A program made the position numbers and the translations under genes. This document shows, piece after piece, positions 1 through 8,064 of a stretch of 38,455 nt of DNA. Source of the stretch: Pelotomaculum sp. (lineage in GTDB: Bacteria; Bacillota; Desulfotomaculia; Desulfotomaculales; Pelotomaculaceae); NCBI GenBank assembly GCA_018435055.1, contig JAHDOA010000014.1, positions 1 to 38,455 of the forward strand. Direction: 5' to 3'. Position 1 is the stretch's first letter. Each line of letters opens with the position of its first letter. Below the pieces are notes generated by a model. It had not been told where the DNA came from, ran no database searches, and saw only the letters and a program-made list of their open reading frames with translations.

Positions 1-1131
1 GATTTAGCCAACAACATCCAAATAAATACTGTATATGCGGGATATTTGCAATATATGCCCACTGACGATGTTGATTATTATAAATTCACATTACCCGCAG
101 ACGGCAAAATTGACTTGAATTTTAAACATAACGATCTCGGTGCTAATGACTCCGGTTGGCATGCACGTATTCTAAAATACACACGTGACAGTGATAGTTT
201 TGGAACGGAAACAGATCTGTTAAATTATATATCCTATGGCAAAGACAAAGATCACACAGACAGTGTTTGTTTGCCGGCTGGCAGTTACTACCTAGAAATT
301 AGCCTTTATAAATATTATAGCAGTTCAACTCAAGCTATTAATCAACCATACCTATTCAATGTTAAATTTACTCAGGACAATACATTTGAAAAAGAACCAA
401 ATGATAGTACAAAAGAAACTGACACTATAATGTTAAATCTCCCATATACGGGTTATTTACAAACCACTTTATTGGGGAGTGCAAGCGACAAAGACATTTA
501 CAAATTTACCCTGCCAGGAGAGGATGTTATTTCCTTGAATTTTCGGCATAACGATCTTGGCACTAACGATTCTGGCTGGAGAATTAGACTTTTTTCAATA
601 GCAGAAAATGAGGGTATTTTAGACCCGATAGAAAATGAACTTCTTAATGTTGTTTCAAAGGGTTCAGTTCTTAATGAAAGCTATGATAACATTAAGTTAA
701 ATGCCGGTGAATATTACCTGGAGATTAGCTTGTACAAATATTACAGCAGCTCTACCCAAGCCATTAATCATCCATATACATTAACCGTGAATTCAAAATA
801 CTCATCACAGCCGGCGCCTTTTCTGCCCAATTTTGATATGTGGACAACTAAAAATACCAATGATGTAAATAAAATATGGAATGTTAAATTCAGCACATAT
901 ATCAATGAATACAGCCTAAATAATAACATTTTCATAACCGATAATTATAATCAAAAAGTAACCTGTATTATATCTGCCTTAGATGACGGAAAAACTGTTG
1001 CTATCGCTCCCGCTAATCCCTATGCTTTGAATAACGAATACCGTCTCTATATAACCAATAACATTTGTTCTAAAAACGGTATTAATCTACGTAACGCAAT
1101 AGTTATGCCATTTATTGTATCCAAAACATAG
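1..1131 (+). CDS. Secreted repeat protein with PPC-like domains and a C-terminal Ig-like module (5' end outside window)
   Basis: The frame is open from base 1, so this is the 3' part of a longer gene. Two copies of a unit of about 137 residues are visible, beginning with Y-x-G-Y-L-Q at bases 34 and 445. They share the blocks YKFTLP, HNDLG-NDSGW and YYLEISLYKYYSSSTQAIN. The first unit is followed by an EKEPNDS linker typical of bacterial pre-peptidase C-terminal (PPC) beta-sandwich domains. The last roughly 100 residues form a different module (W..K...D.NK.W.V.F ... DDGK.V.I.P ... Y.LYI) that recurs at the ends of the next two secreted loci. PPC domains usually sit on extracellular proteins, so a secreted or surface role is inferred. 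No catalytic domain is visible in the part present, and the signal peptide would lie upstream. Confidence 0.75.
   Translation, partial: DLANNIQINTVYAGYLQYMPTDDVDYYKFTLPADGKIDLNFKHNDLGANDSGWHARILKYTRDSDSFGTETDLLNYISYGKDKDHTDSVCLPAGSYYLEISLYKYYSSSTQAINQPYLFNVKFTQDNTFEKEPNDSTKETDTIMLNLPYTGYLQTTLLGSASDKDIYKFTLPGEDVISLNFRHNDLGTNDSGWRIRLFSIAENEGILDPIENELLNVVSKGSVLNESYDNIKLNAGEYYLEISLYKYYSSSTQAINHPYTLTVNSKYSSQPAPFLPNFDMWTTKNTNDVNKIWNVKFSTYINEYSLNNNIFITDNYNQKVTCIISALDDGKTVAIAPANPYALNNEYRLYITNNICSKNGINLRNAIVMPFIVSKT
34..813 (+). repeat. Two PPC-like coding repeats, 411-nt period
   Basis: The second unit starts 411 nt after the first, in the same frame. The units diverge in the middle but are nearly identical in the 'YYLEISLYKYYSSSTQAIN' block, which is encoded with different codons. 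That points to an old duplication with the protein sequence conserved. The open frame at base 1 means there may be further copies upstream. Confidence 0.7.
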
Positions 1132-1185
1132 CAAACAAATTAATCCTTCACCTATGAGAACACCCATCAATAAGACATTATGCTG

Positions 1186-1220
1186 TACCGTGCCCCAAAA
1201 AGCACGGTATTTCTTTTGTT
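1186..1220 (+). terminator. Rho-independent terminator after the PPC-repeat gene
   Basis: An 8-bp perfect stem TACCGTGC (1186-1193) / GCACGGTA (1202-1209) with an A-rich loop is followed by TTTCTTTTGTTT. It lies 55 nt after the stop codon and closes the first transcription unit. Confidence 0.85.
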
Positions 1221-1336
1221 TAAATTTGTGGATAACTTTGCCTTTACAGGTCAAAGGCCCCATTATAAAATTAAAAATGTTGAGTATCTAACGGCTAAAA
1301 AGAATAAAAAATTCGAATTTTTGGGGAGGTCCATAA

Positions 1337-1399
1337 ATGGGCGGTTACAAAAATCCTTGCCATACATACGCAGGTAGTTTGAGCCGGCGGTTAGCGTAA
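1337..1399 (+). CDS. Possible 20-residue leader peptide or small ORF
   Basis: An ATG at 1337 lies seven bases after a strong ribosome-binding site (GGGGAGG, 1323-1329) and opens 20 codons to TAA at 1397-1399. The peptide is small, basic and contains one Cys-His pair. It sits in the 400-nt gap between the terminator at 1186 and the 1532 gene. Apart from the terminator, this gap holds only this ORF and two more purine-rich SD-like stretches (near 1421 and 1467), one before a seven-codon ORF at 1438. It could be a regulatory leader for the large gene downstream or chance. There is no homology evidence. Confidence 0.25.
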   Translation: MGGYKNPCHTYAGSLSRRLA

Positions 1400-1531
1400 C
1401 ATAAGTGTTTGACTATAAGTTGGAGGTGTTGCAGGACATGATTAAAAATATTATTTTTTAAAAGAAGGGGAGGTGTTTTACCTGCTGGGTTAGACAAGGG
1501 ATCTTATTATTGAGGGGGGTGCATCATATAT

Positions 1532-4500
1532 ATGAGAAGATTTAAAATTATTTTTGCAATAATTACCCTTTTTGTTGTCGCCAATTTATTTTTTATAATA
1601 ACTAACTTATATGCGAGTTCTCCATTAGGACAACCGGGAATTACATCCCCAAGTAACGGGGCGGCATTAGTAAAAGGGGATGTAACCGTAAAGTGGACCA
1701 GCGTCAGCGGCGCGAGTTACTATAAATTCTCCTTAAGGGATCTAACCACAGATAAAAAACTAATCGATAATGAAACAGTTAATGGTACGTCCTATAAAAT
1801 AACGGCAAGTAAATTACAGGAAGGTCATGAATACCAGTTATCCGTGGGAGCGTTTGCGAATGACGGACGAACAAGCTGGTCGTCAAATCCAAGATTCAGT
1901 ATATTGGAAAAACCCCAAGTAAGTTTAACCAGCCCAACAAATGGCGCGACCTACAAAGTCGGTGATACTATCCCCGTGAAAGCGACCGCCGGCAGTGTTA
2001 AATATGTCCAGATTTACTACAAGAACGTAAACAACGCCCAGGATTGGGGCCAGATCGGTTCGACCTTTATAGACCAGAACAATTGTACAACCAGCTGGTC
2101 AACAGCAGGCAAAGCCCCGGGTCAGTACCGCATCAAAGTGCAGGGGGTCAACGTCCCCAACGAGACGCCGCTTACAGAAGATGAAGTCATCATCACCCTG
2201 GCTGCTGAATCGAAGGTCAACTTAACCAGCCCAACAAATGGCGCGATCTACAAAGTCGGTGATACTATCCCCATGAAAGCGACCGCCGGCAGTGTTAAAT
2301 ATGTCCAGATTTACTACAAGAACGTAAACAACGCCCAGGATTGGGGCCAGATCGGTCCGACCTTTATAGACCAGAACAATTGTACAACCAACTGGTCAAC
2401 AGCAGGCAAAGCCCCGGGTCAGTACCGCATCAAAGTGCAGGGGGTCAACGTCCCCAACGAGACGCCACTTACAGAAGATGAAGTCATCATCACCCTTGAA
2501 GATTCGGAACCTGCGGTCATTAACACCTACCCGGCCAATGGGGCTAGTAATGTTCCAGTTGATAGTACTCTAACCGTTTCGTTTAATAACCGTTTAAGCT
2601 ATGTCAATATCGATTCAAGCAACAACATCAAGGTAGCTGACGAAAATGGCAGTTCAATAGCATTTGACAAAGGACTTGGTGACGGTACCATTTTGACAAT
2701 TGCACCCCGGGGTAATTTGGCTGGTAATACCCGCTATACGGTGACCATCCCGGCTAATTTCCTTAAAGATGCGGCTGGCAATATTTTGCCTCAGCACACC
2801 TTCAGCTTTACAACCAAAGCAGGCTCAGGCTCAAGTTACTATAATCGGGAAGATGCCATTGCATATGCGAAAAAATGGTACGGTAAAGAAAATAATGATG
2901 ACAATATTTTTTATGTTGGAGCAGACTGTGCGCATTTTGTTTCAAGATGCCTTAATGCAGGTGGTTTAGAGCAGTTTGCAACAAGAGAAAATGCAAAGGC
3001 TACTAATCTTTATAATAATGTTAAAGATGATCTAAAGGGTTATATTGTAATAAATGATGAAAAAGTACTAGAATCCGGAGATCTAATGTTTTTTGGCAAT
3101 GCAAACCCCAAAAGCACGGTTAAAACCCATGCGGAAATTGTAACATCAGTTAAAGACGGAGTAATTAAAACCGCATCTCATACTGAGCCCCATTATGATA
3201 CCAAGGTTAGTATATCCAAAGATGGAGGGGGCATTTATAACCAATACAATGACAAAGAAGGTAAGGTTGTTAAGAGGTACCTTTACCCGATCCACTTCAC
3301 TTTTGAAAAGGATAGTGGTAATACAAGTGACAATTTAAATTCAATTACTAAAAAAATAATTAGTGAGAACGAGGGCGGCTATGGCGGGGTAAATCCAAAG
3401 GACGGTAAGGGCGCTTCAGCTTCACTAAGTGTGGGTAAATTTCAGTGGCATTCCGAAAGAGCCCATGACTTGCTTAATAGGATTAAGGTAAAGATAGAAA
3501 GCAGCAATCCTGAACAAGTAAAAATAATTTTACAAGGAACAACCCTGTATAGTGAACTGGGAAGGGATAGGAGTATTTTTAAAGCAAGGATACTCAATTC
3601 TACGGAAACAAAAGCGGTATCAAAGCTTCTTACAACCACAGAGGGGAAAGCTGTTCAAGATCAGGCTATGCTGGAGGATGTTTCTATTTACCTCCAAAAC
3701 GGCAGAAAACATGCAATAACCAACAATAAAACCCTTGCCTATTACGCTGATTTGTATAATCAGAGACCGGCAAGCGCTGTAAGCATTGTTAAGTCAGCGG
3801 GTGGCGGAAGTGGTTTAACCCTGGATATGATTCACCAGGCGGCTCTGCGGGATCCATATATAGGCGCCGGTGCGGGATTCAGCAACAGACGCAATACCAC
3901 ATATAATAAATGTATGAATTTGATTATTTTGCAATCGCAAACGGCATTAGCCGACACAAAAAACAAATTTATATCTATAAATAGCACAGGGGGCGGCGCA
4001 GCTGTTGCTGATCCTGTTGGGCTGCGCCTATCCCCAGAAAGTATAACAATGAATAAAGAGGGCTTGGGATATCTGGAATTAATAGTTGTATATGGCGATG
4101 GTACGGAGGAGTCGTTGTATGAAGGCGTGTTATGGGAATCCGACAACTCTTCAATAGTCTCAGTCGATGAGGGATTTTTGGAAGCCAAGGATCCGGGGAC
4201 GGCAACAATAACAGCAACATACGGGAATTTATCAGTTTCCGCCATAGTTTATGTAGAGGGCAAAGAGCTTGCCGATCCTGTTGGGTTGCGCCTGTCCCCG
4301 GAAAATATAACGATGAATAAAGGGGATCTGGGATGTCTGGAGTTAATAGCTAAATATGCTGATGGCACTGAGGGGTCACCAGGCAAAAACGTGTTATGGG
4401 AATCTGACAACCCTTCAATAGTCTCAGTCGATGAGGGATTTTTGGAGGCCAAGGATTCAGGGACGGCAACAATAACAGCAACATACGGGAATTTATCAGC

Positions 4501-5104
4501 TTCCGCTGCAGTTTATGTAGAGGGCAAAGAGCTTGCAGACCCTGTCGGGTTGCGCCTGTCCCCGGAAAATATAACGATGAATAAAGGGGATCTGGGATAT
4601 CTGGAGTTAATAGCTGAATATGCTGATGGCACTGAGGGGTCACCAGGCAAAAACGTGTTATGGGAATCTGACAACCCTTCAATAGTCTCAGTCGATGAGG
4701 GATTTTTGCAGGCCAGGAATCCGGGGACGGTAACAATAACAGCAACATACGGGAATTTAACGGCCTCGACTGCAGTTTATGTAAAAGATGCTGATGCACA
4801 GTGGCAGGATTGGGCGCCAAAAAATGATGTGGATATAAATAAGGAATGGACCATAACTTTTAATAAAATTGTTAATTTTGATACCATAACCAGCCAAAAC
4901 ATATCTGTTGCCGATAGCAGCGATAACCCGGTGAATGTAACAATAAAGATGTCTAGTAATGATGGAAGATCGGTTATAATCTGCCCGCCGGAAGGTGGTT
5001 ACCACCCTGGACAGGCATACACCCTGTATATAAGAAACGGAATAGAATCAGCAACAGGTGTCCTGCTAGACAAATCATACAAGATGCATTTTTCAATTGT
5101 GTAG
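1532..5104 (+). CDS. Secreted multidomain protein: Ig-like repeats, amidase-like and lysozyme-like domains
   Basis: This is a 1190-residue protein with an N-terminal signal peptide (MRRFK, then a hydrophobic segment to about residue 29). In order: a fibronectin-III-like domain (about 33-125); two nearly identical 94-residue Ig-like repeats (130-223 and 229-322); an SbsA/Big_5-like domain (about 325-428); and an amidase_6-type domain (about 435-590) with the DCAHFVSRC motif, putative catalytic Cys466 and His533. Then follow a lysozyme-like domain with ENEGGYGG (from 612) and GKFQWH (635-640), three 88-residue Big_2-like repeats (826-1089), and a C-terminal Ig-like module shared with both neighbouring secreted loci. 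The composition suggests a wall hydrolase acting on peptidoglycan or peptide crosslinks outside the cell. GGGGGG at 1513-1518 precedes the ATG, although spacing is long (13 nt). The exact substrate is not known. It is convergent with the protease gene downstream. Confidence 0.85.
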   Translation: MRRFKIIFAIITLFVVANLFFIITNLYASSPLGQPGITSPSNGAALVKGDVTVKWTSVSGASYYKFSLRDLTTDKKLIDNETVNGTSYKITASKLQEGHEYQLSVGAFANDGRTSWSSNPRFSILEKPQVSLTSPTNGATYKVGDTIPVKATAGSVKYVQIYYKNVNNAQDWGQIGSTFIDQNNCTTSWSTAGKAPGQYRIKVQGVNVPNETPLTEDEVIITLAAESKVNLTSPTNGAIYKVGDTIPMKATAGSVKYVQIYYKNVNNAQDWGQIGPTFIDQNNCTTNWSTAGKAPGQYRIKVQGVNVPNETPLTEDEVIITLEDSEPAVINTYPANGASNVPVDSTLTVSFNNRLSYVNIDSSNNIKVADENGSSIAFDKGLGDGTILTIAPRGNLAGNTRYTVTIPANFLKDAAGNILPQHTFSFTTKAGSGSSYYNREDAIAYAKKWYGKENNDDNIFYVGADCAHFVSRCLNAGGLEQFATRENAKATNLYNNVKDDLKGYIVINDEKVLESGDLMFFGNANPKSTVKTHAEIVTSVKDGVIKTASHTEPHYDTKVSISKDGGGIYNQYNDKEGKVVKRYLYPIHFTFEKDSGNTSDNLNSITKKIISENEGGYGGVNPKDGKGASASLSVGKFQWHSERAHDLLNRIKVKIESSNPEQVKIILQGTTLYSELGRDRSIFKARILNSTETKAVSKLLTTTEGKAVQDQAMLEDVSIYLQNGRKHAITNNKTLAYYADLYNQRPASAVSIVKSAGGGSGLTLDMIHQAALRDPYIGAGAGFSNRRNTTYNKCMNLIILQSQTALADTKNKFISINSTGGGAAVADPVGLRLSPESITMNKEGLGYLELIVVYGDGTEESLYEGVLWESDNSSIVSVDEGFLEAKDPGTATITATYGNLSVSAIVYVEGKELADPVGLRLSPENITMNKGDLGCLELIAKYADGTEGSPGKNVLWESDNPSIVSVDEGFLEAKDSGTATITATYGNLSASAAVYVEGKELADPVGLRLSPENITMNKGDLGYLELIAEYADGTEGSPGKNVLWESDNPSIVSVDEGFLQARNPGTVTITATYGNLTASTAVYVKDADAQWQDWAPKNDVDINKEWTITFNKIVNFDTITSQNISVADSSDNPVNVTIKMSSNDGRSVIICPPEGGYHPGQAYTLYIRNGIESATGVLLDKSYKMHFSIV
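1919..2497 (+). repeat. Tandem pair of nearly identical 282-bp coding repeats
   Basis: Copy one is 1919-2200 and copy two is 2216-2497, separated by 15 nt. They differ at only a few bases even at silent positions, for example GCGACC versus GCGATC early in the unit and AGCTGG versus AACTGG later. Such low silent divergence indicates a recent duplication or ongoing gene conversion. Confidence 0.9.
4007..4798 (+). repeat. Three tandem 264-bp Big_2-type coding repeats
   Basis: Units start at 4007, 4271 and 4535, each with the exact period of 264 nt (88 residues), and each begins ADPVGLRLSPE. Copies two and three are closer to each other at DNA level than to copy one, suggesting sequential duplication. 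They probably act as spacer domains between the catalytic part and the C-terminal module. Confidence 0.9.
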
Positions 5105-5125
5105 GGGGCAGGCCCCCACACAATT
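5095..5125. repeat. Long inverted repeat across the stop codon of the 1532 gene
   Basis: AATTGTGT plus a G/C block, with one bulged A, pairs with GCCCCC followed by ACACAATT. The arms span 5095-5109 and 5111-5125 and the TAG stop (5102-5104) lies inside the left arm. No T-run follows on either strand, so it is not a simple terminator. It could protect the 3' end of the message. Confidence 0.65.
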
Positions 5126-5142
5126 CTGACAATTTGACACCC

Positions 5143-5177
5143 AGCAAGCCGGTATCGCCCGGCTTGCTTTTCTTCTT
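5143..5177 (+). terminator. Rho-independent terminator of the 1532 gene
   Basis: A perfect 10-bp stem AGCAAGCCGG (5143-5152) / CCGGCTTGCT (5159-5168) is followed by TTTCTTCTTT. The T-run is on the plus strand only, so it serves the plus-strand gene. It lies nine bases before the end of the opposing protease locus. Confidence 0.9.
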
Positions 5178-5185
5178 TATCCAGT

Positions 5186-5563
5186 CTATTCTATATGGAA
5201 TTTCATGCGTATTGTCTTTCCTAACTGCCTGCCGTTGCTTGAACTTATATCTTTGTTAATATAAAGATAGTAGTATTGCCCCGCAGTATATGCTTTTTCG
5301 GGTTCTGCCAGGACTGATTTCCGGCCATCGCTCAGAGACAATTTAACTGGAATAATATCCCCCAGCGCGTCAATAACGTAGATATTGCCGTTCAGTGTAG
5401 CATTGTTTACGGGGGAGCTAAAAGTTATCCTCCATGTTTTCGCCGGTGATACTTTGTCTTTTTCCTGCCACTCCAAATCCGCGGGCGGCAGACCGCCTTT
5501 CGCACAGACTACTTGGTTAACTGCATTGTATAAGTTGGCTAATCCACAGCCGTAATAGATATC
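5186..5563 (-). pseudogene. C-terminal part of the S8 protease gene, cut off by an in-frame TGA
   Basis: This segment continues in exactly the same frame as the protease frame upstream of the TGA at 5564-5566. The first residues after the stop, DIYYGCGLANLYNAV, are the expected end of a subtilase catalytic domain (family pattern G-[RK]-D-x-YYGYGLVNAYKAV). They are followed by a roughly 95-residue Ig-like module (W..KDKV.PAKTW.ITF ... DGR.SVLAEP ... GQYYYLYI) matching the ends of the two plus-strand secreted genes. An ATG-less restart is possible only within the segment, and no convincing ribosome site was seen. It is read here as the separated tail of one original gene of about 515 codons. 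Confidence 0.75.
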
Positions 5564-6733
5564 TCATCCGGGCGCTCCCTTGTCGGCGGTGGTATCTTTT
5601 ATAATTGACGCGATTTCGGCAGGGGTCAGGGTGGGGTCGGTTGCTTTAATAGCAGACGCAATACCCGCTACCATAGGGGCGGCAAAAGATGTCCCATAGT
5701 AAGAACTGTACGAATTGTCCAGACCGGTGGTATATATGTCTTCCCCGGGAGCAACAAGATCAACCCGGTCATTGTGGTTGGAAAAACTGGATATGGTGAT
5801 ATCTTTGGCTACGGAGCCCACGGAGATCACATTGTCAAATGAGGCCGGGTAGGAAAACTCCTGCGTACCTTCGTTACCCGCCGACGCTACCACTACAATA
5901 CCGCTTTGCACGGCCCTTTGTATGGCTTCGTTTTCGATATCAGAAAATGAACTGCTGCCCATGCTCAGGTTTAATACGTCGACCCCTTTTTCTATCGCAT
6001 AATCAATAGCCTTAATAACGTCTGAAACATAAGCATAGCCCTTGTAACTCGCCGCTTGCAGCGGCAGTATTTTTACGTTCAGTCTGCCTGTTACGCCTGC
6101 TATACCGGCGCCGTTTCCTGTTTCCGCCGCAATGACACCGGCCACCCCAGTGCCATGGCCGTTTATATCGTATACATCACTGCTATTTAATATAAAATTA
6201 TATCCGCCGGGGGCAATTCGGCTGGCCAGGTCCGGATGTGTTTTCTCGATACCGGTGTCAATTATCCCCACTGTTACTACCCTTGCCTGGTATGGCAGCA
6301 GCATATCCCAGGCGCTTTCAGCCATTATGGCGCCAAGTCCCCACTGGTTTTCATAAAAGGGATCATTGGGGCGCTCGTTTATGCTGAGCAGCTTATTCTT
6401 TTCCGCATACAATATGTCATTGTTTTTTCTGAGCTCTTCAAGCAACCCGCTTACCTGGCCGGTGTCTTTTGCCCGAATGATTTCCAGTCCATTGCCCATA
6501 CCCTCGCGCTCTTTGATCCTGCTGTCAATGCTATTGCTGAATTTCTTTTCTTGAAAAAGCAGGGTTTTTTTATATTGGACAATTATTTCAGTTTGTTTTT
6601 CGCTCGCCAATTTTTTTTCTAGTTGGATTTTAGTGCTGTCACCGGAGGCGAAAGCCGGCTGATTAAGGGCGGCTATTAATAGTAATGTTACAATACTTAG
6701 CGCGCGCAGGCGGAATAGTCTTTTAATTTGCAT
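5564..6733 (-). CDS. S8 (subtilisin) family serine protease, truncated by TGA
   Basis: This is a 389-residue product with a signal peptide ending near AFAS (residue 30), an inhibitor_I9-like propeptide (about 40-120) and a subtilase catalytic domain. The full triad is present: Asp159 in GIIDTG, His193 in NGHGTG and Ser349 in GTSFAAP, with the oxyanion Asn287. Translation stops at TGA 5564-5566 after GAPG, a few residues before the normal end of the fold; the rest continues in frame to 5186. The start ATG at 6731-6733 follows a GGGGTGG site. Family members are exported proteases. The triad-containing fragment might still fold, but it lacks the last strand or helix and the C-terminal Ig-like module. 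A single C-to-T change (CGA to TGA) would explain the break. Sequencing error is the main alternative. Confidence 0.8.
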   Translation of the reverse strand: MQIKRLFRLRALSIVTLLLIAALNQPAFASGDSTKIQLEKKLASEKQTEIIVQYKKTLLFQEKKFSNSIDSRIKEREGMGNGLEIIRAKDTGQVSGLLEELRKNNDILYAEKNKLLSINERPNDPFYENQWGLGAIMAESAWDMLLPYQARVVTVGIIDTGIEKTHPDLASRIAPGGYNFILNSSDVYDINGHGTGVAGVIAAETGNGAGIAGVTGRLNVKILPLQAASYKGYAYVSDVIKAIDYAIEKGVDVLNLSMGSSSFSDIENEAIQRAVQSGIVVVASAGNEGTQEFSYPASFDNVISVGSVAKDITISSFSNHNDRVDLVAPGEDIYTTGLDNSYSSYYGTSFAAPMVAGIASAIKATDPTLTPAEIASIIKDTTADKGAPG

Positions 6734-6999
6734 TTATCCACCCCGGCCTAATTCCCACAATTTTAGACCTGTTATAATTTTTCTTTAACTACTTTATGTT
6801 TCCATATAAACAGCTTGCATCCTGCCTCCCTAAAGTTTCACAAAACATTTATTTTGGGTATAATCAACCCTGCTTCCATGCGAATTATGGAAAGTATGGT
6901 GATAACCGATAAAAATATTTGAGGAAGAAAGGAATTTGCTAAAATTAACCGAATTAAGAAGAAATAGAATAATAAAGGAAACATATAGAGGGGACAGGG

Positions 7000-7476
7000 A
7001 TGAATCCAGAACTAGAAAAGGCCCTAATGCTGGTAGGAAAATATCGTGTCTGCACTGCTCCTGATTTCCCCCATCTCCAAAATATTTCACAGCAAGAAGG
7101 GCTATTGGTTAAATTTTTCTCCTTCAGCGGCGGTATAATGGGCGTTTATTATAATACGTTTGACGGTATAAAGCTTTTCACCATAAAAAACGGATTAAGT
7201 AAACCTGAACTAAAGCATATGCTCGCCTACGGGTTGGCCTGCCATGTCCTAGGTCCTTCCTCTGTCACACACGCCCATGTAAAAGTAATACATGATTTCC
7301 CAAAACATAGCTTTGATGATGATGCTGAAAATTTTGCTTCTATTTTTCTGGTGCCGCCTCAGGCCATGCTTGATTATGGCAGACGGATTACCCCGGCTGA
7401 AATCAGCCGGCTGGCCCATATCCCGGAATCCCTGGCGCAAAGGAGAATTGACATTGCCAGAAGGTTCTTGGTTTAA
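7000..7476 (+). CDS. ImmA/IrrE-like protein lacking the HExxH zinc motif
   Basis: This 158-residue protein starts at ATG 7000 behind AGGGGACAGGG. The overall pattern resembles the ImmA/IrrE metallopeptidase family: a helix that normally carries HELGH, then a conserved acidic helix (DDDAENFASIFLVPP, residues 106-120) and a C-terminal HTH-like tail. Here the helix reads YGLACHVLG (77-85), so both the first His and the catalytic Glu are replaced. The downstream Glu110 of the 'ExxxFAxxxLMP' segment is retained. Proteolysis is therefore unlikely; a binding or regulatory role is inferred. It converges on the NuoE-like gene with a 20-nt gap. Family assignment is by motif only. Confidence 0.55.
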   Translation: MNPELEKALMLVGKYRVCTAPDFPHLQNISQQEGLLVKFFSFSGGIMGVYYNTFDGIKLFTIKNGLSKPELKHMLAYGLACHVLGPSSVTHAHVKVIHDFPKHSFDDDAENFASIFLVPPQAMLDYGRRITPAEISRLAHIPESLAQRRIDIARRFLV

Positions 7477-7496
7477 TATAGACAAACTCAGCTGGT

Positions 7497-7979
7497 TCAA
7501 CTGTATGATTTAATTATGGACGCCACCCTGGTGGGATCCACATGGGGATGGATCTCATTGTCCACCATCACGGAAGGACCGAAATCGCACGCGCCGAGGC
7601 ACCGGACTACTTCCAGGTAAAACAGGCCGTCAGCGGTCGTCTCTCCGGGAGACACCCCCAGTTCTCCGCAAAACGCCTTAAGCACTTGCATGGCTCCCTT
7701 CAGATAACATGTCGTTCCCATACATACGCTAATCCTGTGCAGCCCCGGGGTTGCGTGCCGGAGTATATTGCAGGAGTAAAGCAGGTCCTCAATTTCTGTT
7801 TCTTCCCTGTCGAAAGCCTCCGCGGCCCTTTTAATAATTTCGCCGGACAGGCCGCCGTATTTCTCCATGTATTCTCTAAAAAAATTCAGCACCCCCCCCG
7901 GCTGATCTTTGTGCTTTGTGATGAGTTCATTAACCCTGGTGTTTTCGCTGTCACGGCCACAGTCGCTGTCATTACACAT
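7497..7979 (-). CDS. NuoE/HydC-like [2Fe-2S] thioredoxin-fold protein
   Basis: This 160-residue protein matches the 24-kDa subunit of NADH dehydrogenase and the HydC subunit of NAD-linked hydrogenases. It has an N-terminal helical region (about 15-75) and a thioredoxin-like domain with the [2Fe-2S] ligands Cys86, Cys91, Cys127 and Cys131 (CMGTTC ... CLGAC). The segment ISVCMGTTCYLKGA is strikingly like the C-terminal domain of the HydA subunit encoded at 14284-16308. GGGGGAG lies nine bases before the ATG. It is divergent from the XRE-cupin gene, sharing a 170-bp control region. It likely shuttles electrons for one of the local hydrogenase modules, but its partner cannot be told from sequence. 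Confidence 0.85.
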   Translation of the reverse strand: MCNDSDCGRDSENTRVNELITKHKDQPGGVLNFFREYMEKYGGLSGEIIKRAAEAFDREETEIEDLLYSCNILRHATPGLHRISVCMGTTCYLKGAMQVLKAFCGELGVSPGETTADGLFYLEVVRCLGACDFGPSVMVDNEIHPHVDPTRVASIIKSYS

Positions 7980-8064
7980 CCAATATACTCCCCCGCAAAA
8001 CTAATATTTTTTAATATATTGTATCATAAACGATATCATATATCATTATAGTAGTGTTTTTCAT

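Noticed and set aside
1180-1377. 65-codon plus-strand ORF
   Set aside because: It runs through the strong terminator hairpin at 1186-1209, has no ribosome site and shows no recognisable protein pattern.
3832-5005. Several reverse-strand ORFs opposite the 1190-residue gene
   Set aside because: They lie opposite the repeat region, repeat with the same 264-nt period, lack ribosome sites and have no protein features beyond those imposed by the opposite strand.
5520-5566. TGA in the protease gene as a selenocysteine codon
   Set aside because: A short GGCU/AGCC hairpin follows the TGA, but it has only four base pairs. The position normally holds Arg or Lys in subtilases and is not catalytic. A nonsense mutation or read error is simpler.
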